64,000 bases of DNA from assembly GCA_002422395.1 (NCBI GenBank), contig DIUY01000021.1, forward strand, positions 76,123 to 140,122. Reading direction: 5' to 3'. Positions 56,296-63,977 of this stretch are shown here, in pieces (within the stretch, counting starts at the first letter, position 1; every line of letters starts with the position of its first letter). This stretch comes from Methylococcaceae bacterium UBA6146 (GTDB taxonomy: Bacteria > Pseudomonadota > Gammaproteobacteria > Methylococcales > Methylomonadaceae). The translations under genes and the position numbers were made by a program. Under the pieces are notes generated by a model. The model saw only the letters and a program-made list of their open reading frames with translations, did no database searches and was not told where the DNA came from.

Positions 56296-57512
56296 GAGGG
56301 GCTTCCGCCAGCGGCTGAAAACATCGCCACTAAAAATGCGGCGTAGACAAACCCGATCACACCACCGACAAATATTGTCATGACAGGGGCAATCATGCCG
56401 GTGAGCGTGGCGATAGCGCGTTGTAACAGTTCATCGTGATAGTCAGTCATTTCAAGCAAAATCTCATCCAGTGTCCCGGAGTTTTCGCCAACCCGGGCCA
56501 TTTGTAATAACAACGGCAAATAACCCGATTCGGTTTCCAGTGGCTCGACCAGCGACCCGCCTTGCAGCACACGGCTACGGGTGTAAGCAATACGGCTGGC
56601 CATATAAGTGTTCACATGCAGTTTTTCCATTGTTGCCAAGGCATCGACCATAACCACGCCGCTACGCAATAACAAACCCATCGCGCGGGCAAACAAAACC
56701 GTGCCCGATAACCGCAGCACATAACCAATGACGGGTATTTTTAACGCAAGGCGGTCGATTACCAAACGGCTAGGCGGCCAGCTATAAAACACGATAAAGA
56801 TAACCGTTGCGGTGACAAAAAAAACGAGGATGGTCAAGCCGTGCGCCAACACCCAATCCGACACGTCAATCAATGCCTGGGTGATCGGTGGCATCGGCTT
56901 GCCCATAATCAACAGCAATTTTTTTATTTCCGGCACCAGACTGGTCAGCATAAAAATGACAATGCCTATCGCCATCAGCAAGGTAAACGCCGGATACCTT
57001 AAAGCCGTAAATATCTGTTTTTTTAATTTGCGGCTGGATTTGACCTCCCTGGCCGCCTCATCCAGCACTGTGTTAAGGTTGCCGGTCTGCTCGCCAACCC
57101 GGATCAATTGGATGGTGAATTCGCTGAAGGCTTTGTGTTCAGCCATAGCTTCGGTAAAAGAGCTGCCTTGTTGGATGCGTTTTCCTAACCGTTCCCACGT
57201 TGGCCGCGCCCCGATACGGCAATGCTTAAGCGTCAGGTTTATGGCGTCGAGCAGGCTTATCCCGCTGCGCAACATCACTGCTATCTGGTGGAACTCATGC
57301 TCGATGTCGCTGGCGTTAAACGCGCGGTAAGCCCAAGGGTTAAGGCTGAATTTTATTTTGGGGGCCGGATTTTTATTGAGTTCTTGAATTTTTAACGGCA
57401 ACAGGCCTTGGGCGCGCAATGCCAAAATGGCTGTTTCCCGGTTTGCGCTTTCGATGGCGTCGTCCCGTTGCAGGCCGCTACGGTCACGGGCGGTGTAAGT
57501 AAATACTGGCAT
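56292..57512 (-). CDS. Inner-membrane platform protein (GspF/PilC/MshG family)
   Basis: 406 residues. Two copies of the T2SSF cytoplasmic four-helix domain (about 70-190: FHQIAVMLRSGISLLDAINL ... VGEQTGNLNTVLDEAA; and about 270-395: FARAMGLLLRSGVVMVDALA ... VGENSGTLDEILLEM), with three membrane helices (about 170-190, 220-245, 370-395). The N-terminus has the MPVFTYTARDRSG start common to GspF. It works with the ATPase encoded 46 bp upstream to move pilin subunits. Confidence 0.94.
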   Translation of the reverse strand: MPVFTYTARDRSGLQRDDAIESANRETAILALRAQGLLPLKIQELNKNPAPKIKFSLNPWAYRAFNASDIEHEFHQIAVMLRSGISLLDAINLTLKHCRIGARPTWERLGKRIQQGSSFTEAMAEHKAFSEFTIQLIRVGEQTGNLNTVLDEAAREVKSSRKLKKQIFTALRYPAFTLLMAIGIVIFMLTSLVPEIKKLLLIMGKPMPPITQALIDVSDWVLAHGLTILVFFVTATVIFIVFYSWPPSRLVIDRLALKIPVIGYVLRLSGTVLFARAMGLLLRSGVVMVDALATMEKLHVNTYMASRIAYTRSRVLQGGSLVEPLETESGYLPLLLQMARVGENSGTLDEILLEMTDYHDELLQRAIATLTGMIAPVMTIFVGGVIGFVYAAFLVAMFSAAGGSPS

Positions 57513-57558
57513 CAGTTAGGTTAGGCGGTTAAGTGGTGCGGATAGGCCATAGCGGTAA

Positions 57559-59376
57559 TCACCATGACGATGCAATTTGTACGACTTCTGCAATCGAGGT
57601 GGTGCCTGTTAGCAACTTATCCAGCGCATCATCCAATAAGCTCTTGATGCCTGAACCCCGCATTTTAAGCACCAGTTCCACTTCCCCCTCGCCTTCGGCA
57701 ATGGCGCGGGCCCAGCCCTCATTCAATTCCAACAGCTCATAAACCGCAATCCGCCCCGAATAGCCTTTAGTGCCACAATAAATACAGCCGGACGGGTCGT
57801 GGATAATACGCCCTGCCAATGCCGGACGGTTGACGGAGAGGGCTTCCTGTTGGGTCATTGGTCTAGGGATCCGGCAATATTTGCACAATCTGCGCAGTAA
57901 CCGCTGGGCGCTGGCAAGCCGCAACGCCGCCGCCACCAGATAAGGTTCAACGCCCATGTCAGTTAACCGCGTGATTGTCGCTGCCGCTGAATTGGTATGC
58001 AGCGTACCCAATACCATGTGTCCGGTCAGCGCCGCTTTGATGGCAATGTCGGCAGTTTCTTTGTCCCTAATCTCGCCAATCATCACAACGTCGGGGTCGT
58101 GGCGCAAAATGCTGCGTAAGGCTTTGGCAAAGCTCACTTTGTCGGCGGAATCCACTTCAACCTGAGCCACGCCGCTAATCTCATATTCGATAGGGTCTTC
58201 AACAGTGATGATGTTGACTTGGCGCTCTTCCAGCAACATGCGGATGGCGGCATACAACGTGGTGGTTTTACCGCTGCCGGTAGGCCCGGTGATAATCATT
58301 AAGCCTTGGATGCGGCGCAAAAAGCCTTCTATCATCTGTTTGTGGACAGGCTCAAAGCCTAGATGCTCAAGTGTTAGCGAATCGGTTTGCACGGCCAGCA
58401 AACGCAGCGTGACACGCTCGCCGTATTTGGTCGGCAAGGTTGCCACCCGCACATCAACCCGCCGCCCGCCCTCGACAAACTGATGCGAAAACCGGCCATC
58501 CTGCGGCGAGCGTTTTTCGGCAATATCCAAGTACGCCATGACTTTAAGCAAGCTGACCAATTCGCCATAAATAGTGGATTTTATTTCCCGGTAAGGCTCT
58601 AGCTGCCCGTCCACCCTAAACCGGATTGTCGCGCCATTAAAGCCAGGGTCGATATGAATGTCCGACGCTTGGCGCATATAGGCGGCATACAGCAATTCAT
58701 CGCTGGCGCCAACCGCCGCGTTTTGTTGCTCTGCCGGATTAGTCTCATGCTTAGGCACAATCCGTATAGGCGCGAGGTTGTTGCCATAAACCTGCCGTAA
58801 TTTCAGTTCCAGTTTGTCCGTGTCAGCCGCCCACAACTGCACGGTTTTTTTTAACAGCCGTTCCAGTACGGTGATGGCCGTATGGTTGTCAATATCCGCG
58901 CAAACAACGTGGGCGACATCATCCATTTGGATAAACGGCAACACTTTTTGCCGGAGGGCAATGTTGGCGGGTATTGACAACGCGCAAGCCGGGTCAATGC
59001 GTAAGTCATCAATGTCCAACACATGGTTTTGCGGATTGATCCCCACATGGTCAAGATAGGCCACACCGAAACGTAACGCCGATGTGTCGGCCTGTATCCA
59101 GCGGATTTGGGCTTTTTTACTAAACCGCCGGTGCGGCGTTTTAATCCTTAAGGTAATGGGTGTGCCTTCGGCGAACAGGCCACCGATTAACTCAGGTTGT
59201 CCGTCCAGCGATAAGCCCAAGCCACCAATGGCGCAGTTGTTAACCGTAGCGTTGGCAATTGTGCCGTTATCGGCAAAAAGCGTCGCAGTCCAGCCGTCCA
59301 CTGGCTCGCGCGGGACTTGGCGGCGTTCCAAGAAACGCGGCTTATCAGGCATTAGCTTCGGTCTATAGTGGGTCAT
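57559..59376 (-). CDS. PilZ-GspE/MshE-type assembly ATPase fusion
   Basis: 605 residues. The N-terminal domain (about 15-112) is PilZ-like: RRQVPRE supplies the RxxxR-type arginines, NNCAIGGLGLSL the [DN]x[SC]xxG motif. A T2SSE N2-type segment follows (about 125-205, SIPANIALRQKVLPFIQMDD), then the motor domain: Walker A GPTGSGKTTT (about 362), Asp box ITVEDPIEYE, Walker B RHDPDVVMIGEIRD, His box, and a zinc tetracysteine (CKYC ... CIYCG). Should power pilus assembly and respond to c-di-GMP. Known MshE proteins bind c-di-GMP through a different domain (MshEN), so this arrangement is unusual. Confidence 0.9.
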   Translation of the reverse strand: MTHYRPKLMPDKPRFLERRQVPREPVDGWTATLFADNGTIANATVNNCAIGGLGLSLDGQPELIGGLFAEGTPITLRIKTPHRRFSKKAQIRWIQADTSALRFGVAYLDHVGINPQNHVLDIDDLRIDPACALSIPANIALRQKVLPFIQMDDVAHVVCADIDNHTAITVLERLLKKTVQLWAADTDKLELKLRQVYGNNLAPIRIVPKHETNPAEQQNAAVGASDELLYAAYMRQASDIHIDPGFNGATIRFRVDGQLEPYREIKSTIYGELVSLLKVMAYLDIAEKRSPQDGRFSHQFVEGGRRVDVRVATLPTKYGERVTLRLLAVQTDSLTLEHLGFEPVHKQMIEGFLRRIQGLMIITGPTGSGKTTTLYAAIRMLLEERQVNIITVEDPIEYEISGVAQVEVDSADKVSFAKALRSILRHDPDVVMIGEIRDKETADIAIKAALTGHMVLGTLHTNSAAATITRLTDMGVEPYLVAAALRLASAQRLLRRLCKYCRIPRPMTQQEALSVNRPALAGRIIHDPSGCIYCGTKGYSGRIAVYELLELNEGWARAIAEGEGEVELVLKMRGSGIKSLLDDALDKLLTGTTSIAEVVQIASSW

Positions 59377-59424
59377 TTTAGCCAGTCTTTAAATTACGTA
59401 GGGTGGCCCCACCCAACCTAAAAG

Positions 59425-60078
59425 TCATAACCATAAGGTCAAAATCCATTCCTGTTTGCTGGCATCGGCCCTGTACGCCCGCATTGTCAGCGACACCGGC
59501 AAGGCCTTTGTGCCGCTGTCCAGCAATGCCGCTAGCGCCCGATAATTGTCCAGATAATTGCCTATATAACGGATCGTCCAGATATTTAAATCCTTGGCGG
59601 CTGCGCCGGGCGTGGCTGATTGGGTTTTTTTGCCGGTATCCGGCGCTAAAATGGCGTTAAGCCAGTCTTGGGTGTCACGCAAGGATTTCGGCAAAGTGCC
59701 GGCATCCGCTTTGCCATTACGTTTTTCTTCCAGCACCTGCAAATTATTGTCCGCTAAAACCACTGATATTTTTTCCACAGTCACGTTGGCGGATTCCGGT
59801 TGGGACAAAAAACTGCTGCTTGCCGCCAATTTTTCATGGATTGCTTTATTTTCCTGCTCCAGCTTGGCCAGTTCATCTTTAATTTTCCGTTGTTCCTGCC
59901 CGATACCCGGCAAGGCCGCTTCATCAATCCCTTGTTGCTTCAGGGCCATAAACTGTGTTTTGGCCTCGGAGGATTTGGCGGTTACAAAACCGCTGATAAT
60001 GGCGAAATAAACCACTAGAACCGCCAATGCGGGCAAGATGCGCTTAAGCCATTGTTCACGCTTTTGTTCCGGGGTCAT
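59425..60078 (-). CDS. PilO/MshJ-like pilus assembly protein
   Basis: 217 residues. One N-terminal membrane helix (about 13-33, ILPALAVLVVYFAIISGFV), a coiled coil (about 45-90, GQEQRKIKDELAKLEQENKA) and a C-terminal ferredoxin-like domain ending EWILTLWL. Topology and position are those of PilO/GspM. It overlaps the PilM/N-like gene by 4 nt (ATGA), which fits the PilN-PilO heterodimer. Confidence 0.75.
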   Translation of the reverse strand: MTPEQKREQWLKRILPALAVLVVYFAIISGFVTAKSSEAKTQFMALKQQGIDEAALPGIGQEQRKIKDELAKLEQENKAIHEKLAASSSFLSQPESANVTVEKISVVLADNNLQVLEEKRNGKADAGTLPKSLRDTQDWLNAILAPDTGKKTQSATPGAAAKDLNIWTIRYIGNYLDNYRALAALLDSGTKALPVSLTMRAYRADASKQEWILTLWL

Positions 60079-61514
60079 TGTTTGGCCTTTGGTTTGTCAT
60101 TGAAGCCGGCCGCGCCCGAATCAAGCAAGGTGATCTCAAATTCCCACGGCCCGCCTTCGGGAAACAATTCCAGGTTTTTCTTGGCCGGTGCCATAAACGC
60201 CCAGCCCAAGGTGGCAAGCTGCTGTTCCAGATAATTGGAAAGCGCATTGGCGGAGGTTGCGTCCAGGGTGACGCCGCTGATTTTGACGGCATCCTTGTCC
60301 GCGTCGATGCGCTCCACCAGCAAATTCTCGGTGCGGCCTTTAGCCAATGCTTCCAGCAACTGCGAAGGGCGGCGTTGGATGTTTTTAATTAATGTCGGCA
60401 AGGTTTCGGTGTCGGCTTTTAGCTTGGCGTTGTCGGCCAGCAATTTGTCCCGTTTGGCGCGGTCGTCGGTTAGGGCCTTGCGCATTGTGGTCATGGTGGT
60501 TTGGATTTTTTGCAAAGCCTCAAGCTGGGCCGTGTAAAAATTGGCCTGATATAAATGCCAGCTTAAATGGCCTACGCAAATCACGGCGGCGATGGCACCG
60601 CCCGATGCCATCAGCACTAAATTCTGGTTTAGGCTGGACTGGTGATGCAACACCGGCACTGCGGGCGGTGTTTTGTTAACCAGCGCCGCCGCCCACAAGC
60701 CCAGCCATTCGGCAATCGCCTCGTTGTCATTCAAATGCTGGATTAACCGTGTTTCCGGCAATAACTCAAGCTTGTTGTTCCAGAATGATTGCAGGGTCTC
60801 CGACTGCTCGACCTCACCTTGCGCGGCCAGCCACTGTGCCAGCCGGTCTTGCCACTGGCGGCTTTCAAGGGCAAACAAACGGATGTCGAAACCGCTGGCC
60901 GGATCATTCCGAAATGCGGCCACTTGGTTGGGCCATGATTCAAGCCGTAACCAATCTGCGTGGCCGATATTTTCCAGCGAACGCGGCAAACCGGCAGGGT
61001 GCAACAAACCGCCCAAGCGGCTGCCGGTTTTTTTCAGGGCGTTGCCGACATCTTCAAAATGCAGCTGGTTGATTTCGCTAACCCAGTAATTGCTCATTTC
61101 ATCTTTGTTGCTTAGCAGCTGATACGCCAACTGCATGTCCTGATGGCTGTTGCCGGTCACGCCTTCCAGCTCAAACTGCAAGGCATGGATTAGTGTGGCC
61201 TCGTCAACCCCGTCAATCTGCACTGAAGGGAGGCTTAAGGCATTCATTGGCAGACGGGCGTAGAGCAGCCACACTTTACGTCCTAGCGGCCGGTTGTTGC
61301 TGGCAATCAGCCTGATGCAATCGGCCAGTTTGGCGGGGTTGGTGCAGCCGATGGTGAGCATTTCGCCTCCATCCAACAAAATGCCGGCTTTGTCGGCATC
61401 AACACGGAATGTTTTGGTGTCAGTGACAAACAGCAGCGTGTGGGCATTACGCTTGTTAAAACGGGGCGATTTCATCAGGGTGTTAAAATTCAGCAAATGG
61501 TGTGGCAATGCCAT
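60075..61514 (-). CDS. PilM/PilN-like (GspL-type) assembly protein
   Basis: 479 residues. A cytoplasmic N-terminal part (about 1-285) resembles GspL/PilM actin-like scaffolds (VWLLYARLPMNALSLPSVQI, LIHALQFELEGVTGNSHQDM). One membrane helix (about 305-325, NLVLMASGGAIAAVICVGHL), then a coiled coil (AQLEALQKIQTTMTTMRKAL) and a PilN-like ferredoxin domain. It combines in one protein what PilM and PilN do in separate proteins, like GspL/MshI. Position and overlap with the PilO-like gene support this. Start uncertain (61475 also possible). Confidence 0.72.
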   Translation of the reverse strand: MALPHHLLNFNTLMKSPRFNKRNAHTLLFVTDTKTFRVDADKAGILLDGGEMLTIGCTNPAKLADCIRLIASNNRPLGRKVWLLYARLPMNALSLPSVQIDGVDEATLIHALQFELEGVTGNSHQDMQLAYQLLSNKDEMSNYWVSEINQLHFEDVGNALKKTGSRLGGLLHPAGLPRSLENIGHADWLRLESWPNQVAAFRNDPASGFDIRLFALESRQWQDRLAQWLAAQGEVEQSETLQSFWNNKLELLPETRLIQHLNDNEAIAEWLGLWAAALVNKTPPAVPVLHHQSSLNQNLVLMASGGAIAAVICVGHLSWHLYQANFYTAQLEALQKIQTTMTTMRKALTDDRAKRDKLLADNAKLKADTETLPTLIKNIQRRPSQLLEALAKGRTENLLVERIDADKDAVKISGVTLDATSANALSNYLEQQLATLGWAFMAPAKKNLELFPEGGPWEFEITLLDSGAAGFNDKPKAKQ

Positions 61515-61519
61515 AACGG

Positions 61520-61574
61520 CTTATACCGCTGCATTTTTTAGCGGGGGCAGTCAGGGGGAATGCAGCGGTATAAG
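61520..61574. promoter_or_regulatory. Long hairpin between pilin and assembly genes
   Basis: Two perfect 16-nt arms (CTTATACCGCTGCATT / AATGCAGCGGTATAAG) around a 23-nt loop, 6 nt upstream of the PilM/N-like start. There is no U-tract, so it is not a simple terminator. It could stabilise the upstream pilin mRNA or limit read-through into the machine genes, keeping pilin in excess. Confidence 0.6.
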
Positions 61575-61706
61575 GAATCAACGGCGTTTTGTCATCATAA
61601 CGGAACCGGACCGCAGAAAGCAGGTAGGATGCTAGCGGCCCGGCGTTTTTTCGCTTAGCTGGAAAGATGGGCTAAACTGCCTTGCCCACCTTTGGATGGC
61701 TACCGA

Positions 61707-62654
61707 TTAGTTAGCCGCTATGTTTTCCCAAGAGTGGGCTAAGCTGTGGCTAGTGCCCCACAAGTGTCCAGACATGGCGGCCATTGACATCGCGGCCCCA
61801 ATGTATTTGGCCGGTTCAACGCTGGCGCTGCACTCATTACCGTCAGCGACACCGCCTGGAGTGCTTGCGGTACCGGTGGCGTTGACTTTGTCAACTTGGA
61901 AAACAGCCACAAAACGGTTGTAGCGGTTAGCTGGCCCCATTGCGCCTTGTTGGGCAAAATGTACTGGCGCAGTTGACATTGTTGAACCAATCAAGTCACT
62001 TTTGTCACCGATACCAAAGGCAACGTAGTTATAACAAGCTGAATCAAAATCAGTCGCAGGGCGCTCGTAAGCGGCAGCCAAATGTTGTTCGATGGTCAGT
62101 GCTTCGGGGAAGTTGTTAGGCGCGGCGCCTCCAGTTGCCAAAGCCGCGACGGTTGCAACGGGAACGGCGGCGGCTAAAGTTGTTGTGCCGTTTGTGCCAG
62201 TCGCGCCAAAAGTCGCATTAGTGGCAGTATTGTCCATGTGGTAGACGGAGGTGATGCCAGCCCCGCTTAATGACATGACTTGAGGTCCGGTAAGGGCGGT
62301 CGTGGCGAAGAATCCAGGCGCCATTAATTTGCAATAGACTGTATCCACTGCCGCGTTAGCCGCTGCACATTGACCCGACGCATCAGCGCCCACAGTGCTG
62401 GATACCAGCGATTCCATGTTATTTGGCGCACGCATTTTGTCGACCATATAACGTTGGATGTTATTATCCAGCGCGGCTGAGTTGAACGTCCCGGTACCGT
62501 CATGGGTTTTAGACATAAAACCTGTGACATAAGGGATCAACAGACCCGCCAAACCGATCAAGACCAATAGCACAACGGTCAATTCGATTAAAGTCATACC
62601 CAATTGACTATGGTGTTTTCTTGCGTAGTTTTGGATTTTATTGTATTTATTCAC
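61707..62654 (-). CDS. Type IV pilin-like protein, probably the major subunit
   Basis: 315 residues, GTG start with GGGAGAA about 9 nt upstream. Prepilin leader of 19 residues then SQLG/MTLIELTVVLLVLIGLA: Met +1, Glu5. The mature protein is rich in Ala/Thr/Gly/Asn with few charges and two pairs of Cys (CAAANAAVDTVYC, CYNY/NECSA). First gene of the pilus locus, with its own sigma-54 promoter, as major pilin genes often have. At about 296 mature residues it is larger than PilA (about 150). Confidence 0.86.
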   Translation of the reverse strand: MNKYNKIQNYARKHHSQLGMTLIELTVVLLVLIGLAGLLIPYVTGFMSKTHDGTGTFNSAALDNNIQRYMVDKMRAPNNMESLVSSTVGADASGQCAAANAAVDTVYCKLMAPGFFATTALTGPQVMSLSGAGITSVYHMDNTATNATFGATGTNGTTTLAAAVPVATVAALATGGAAPNNFPEALTIEQHLAAAYERPATDFDSACYNYVAFGIGDKSDLIGSTMSTAPVHFAQQGAMGPANRYNRFVAVFQVDKVNATGTASTPGGVADGNECSASVEPAKYIGAAMSMAAMSGHLWGTSHSLAHSWENIAAN

Positions 62655-62833
62655 GATTGGGTTTCTCCCAGTTATTATTCGTTAGTTAAGTGGTTAAAGT
62701 CGCACTAACGAAGCCGCTGTCTCTTGATGTCGAGATCGCCAGACAGCGGGGGAGAAGCCCTCCCCTTATTCACGCCCCCCTTTTACAGTAGCTTGCATCT
62801 TGTGCCGAATAAACTTGCTAGCGGTAGGTATAA

Positions 62834-62849
62834 AGCAAACACCGTGCCA
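62834..62849 (-). promoter_or_regulatory. Sigma-54 (RpoN) promoter of pilin gene
   Basis: On the minus strand TGGCACGGTGTTTGCT: a perfect match to the -24/-12 consensus TGGCAC-N5-TTGCW. The transcript would start near 62822, giving a leader of about 165 nt before the pilin GTG. PilA promoters in Pseudomonas are of the same class and need the PilR activator; no activator gene lies in the window. Confidence 0.82.
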
Positions 62850-62907
62850 TACATCAAAATTATTATATGACAATGAGTTAGGGTTGCCGCCCCCTGATAA
62901 AGCTGCG

Positions 62908-62940
62908 TGATATGCCTCGGTAAGGTGGGTCATATCACCT
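62908..62940. promoter_or_regulatory. Candidate activator sites GTGATATGmC upstream of the pilin promoter
   Basis: GTGATATGCC at 62908-62917 and its near-complement TCATATCACC at 62931-62940, centred about 75 bp upstream of the sigma-54 promoter. A third copy, GGGTGATATGCC, is at 63104-63115. The distance fits an enhancer-binding protein site. The assignment is inferred from repetition only. Confidence 0.4.
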
Positions 62941-63236
62941 ATTTTTTTATGGTTGTATCCGCACCGGTAGTTTTGCTGGTTTACAGGCTTAAAAATTAAT
63001 GCTTATTATTCAATTTGTTGGCTATTGGTATGGTTTTTTTAAATGTTATTTCGGCCTATTCTAATAAGCTAAATAAGCTAAAATTGATGTCAAAATAAAA
63101 ACTGGGTGATATGCCTAGTTAAAAACTTAGGGGTGCTGCCCTACGCTGGCTTGGTCATTTGGTGGCGTGAAAAATATCTTTTTATGCCGATGGGTAGCGG
63201 AGGTAAGCGGCAGCACGTGGCGAACAGTGAGGAAGA

Positions 63237-63346
63237 GGTGGTGGGTTAAATGTGGTGGTTGGAGTACAAGCCAAGGCTTGTACTGAGGCAAACCAAAGTT
63301 TGCACTCCAGCTTATCAAGGTGCGGCTACAGGTTTAACCCACCACC
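63237..63346. mobile_element. Family A miniature element, copy 4
   Basis: 110 bp. Ends GGTGGTGGGTTAAATGTG and GGTTTAACCCACCACC; internal arms GTACAAGCCAAGGCTTGTAC and CAAACCAAAGTTTG. Flanked by an exact 9-bp duplication TGAGGAAGA (63228-63236 and 63347-63355). The right copy of the duplication is the ribosome-binding site of yigZ. Confidence 0.9.
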
Positions 63347-63358
63347 TGAGGAAGATTT

Positions 63359-63928
63359 ATGAATTGCGTCGAAACTAAATGTGCTTTGGAAGACAGCATC
63401 AAAAAATCCCGCTTTATTGGCGTGATTGTGCCTTGCCTTAATGAAAGTGAGGTGTCGCTGAACCTTAAGCAGTTGCATAATGAGCATCCCAGCGCCACGC
63501 ATATCGCCTATGCTTACCGGATTAAAACTGATAACGGTTTGGTGTACCGGTTTCATGATGCCGGTGAGCCGACCGGCACGGCAGGCAAGCCGATTTTTCA
63601 GCAACTTGAGGGTAAAGAATTGGTTAATGTGCTGATTGCCGTGATCCGGTATTTTGGCGGCATAAAGTTGGGGGCAGGGGGCTTGACCCGCGCCTATGGC
63701 AATACCGCCAAAAATGTCATTGAAGCCGCAGCTGTCCGTCCCTACATTGATTGGATAAAAATGCCGTTGGCACTGGATTACAACCAAATACAACCGCTTG
63801 AATACCTATTAAAAAAGCTCAACGGCCAGATTGTAAAACAGGATTTTGCTGAGCGGGTAAAGCTAGTTGTGCAATTGCCTGCCGACCAAGCCAGCTTGTT
63901 GCAGCAGTCTTTCCCTGATACATATTGA
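63359..63928 (+). CDS. yigZ: YigZ/IMPACT family protein
   Basis: 189 residues. UPF0029 N-terminal domain with IKKSRFIGVIVPC, ATHIAYAYRI, FHDAGEPTGTAGKPIFQQL and VLIAVIRYFGGIKLGAGGLT, RAYGNTAKNV: the IMPACT signature. A smaller C-terminal ferredoxin-like domain (about 125-189) ends a little short of E. coli YigZ (204). The molecular role is unclear; the eukaryotic relative modulates translation control. Its Shine-Dalgarno (GAGGA) lies in the target duplication of a family A element. Confidence 0.93.
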   Translation: MNCVETKCALEDSIKKSRFIGVIVPCLNESEVSLNLKQLHNEHPSATHIAYAYRIKTDNGLVYRFHDAGEPTGTAGKPIFQQLEGKELVNVLIAVIRYFGGIKLGAGGLTRAYGNTAKNVIEAAAVRPYIDWIKMPLALDYNQIQPLEYLLKKLNGQIVKQDFAERVKLVVQLPADQASLLQQSFPDTY

Positions 63929-63977
63929 TTGCCCTAGCGGGCAAAATATTAGAAAATTACCCATTATTTTCCAATAA

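Noticed and set aside
62808..62824. Second sigma-54-like sequence (GGCACAAGATGC on the minus strand)
   Set aside because: The spacing between GG and GC is 8 nt instead of 10, so RpoN should not use it; the site at 62834-62849 is exact.
37467..63346. Family A/B repeats as a CRISPR array or riboswitch family
   Set aside because: Copies are kilobases apart, flanked by target duplications and have terminal inverted repeats, which fits transposons and not CRISPR or RNA regulators.
63929..63944. TTGCCC-TAGC-GGGCAA hairpin after yigZ as a terminator
   Set aside because: The stem is only 6 bp and is followed by AAATATT, not a T-run, so it is not supported as an intrinsic terminator.
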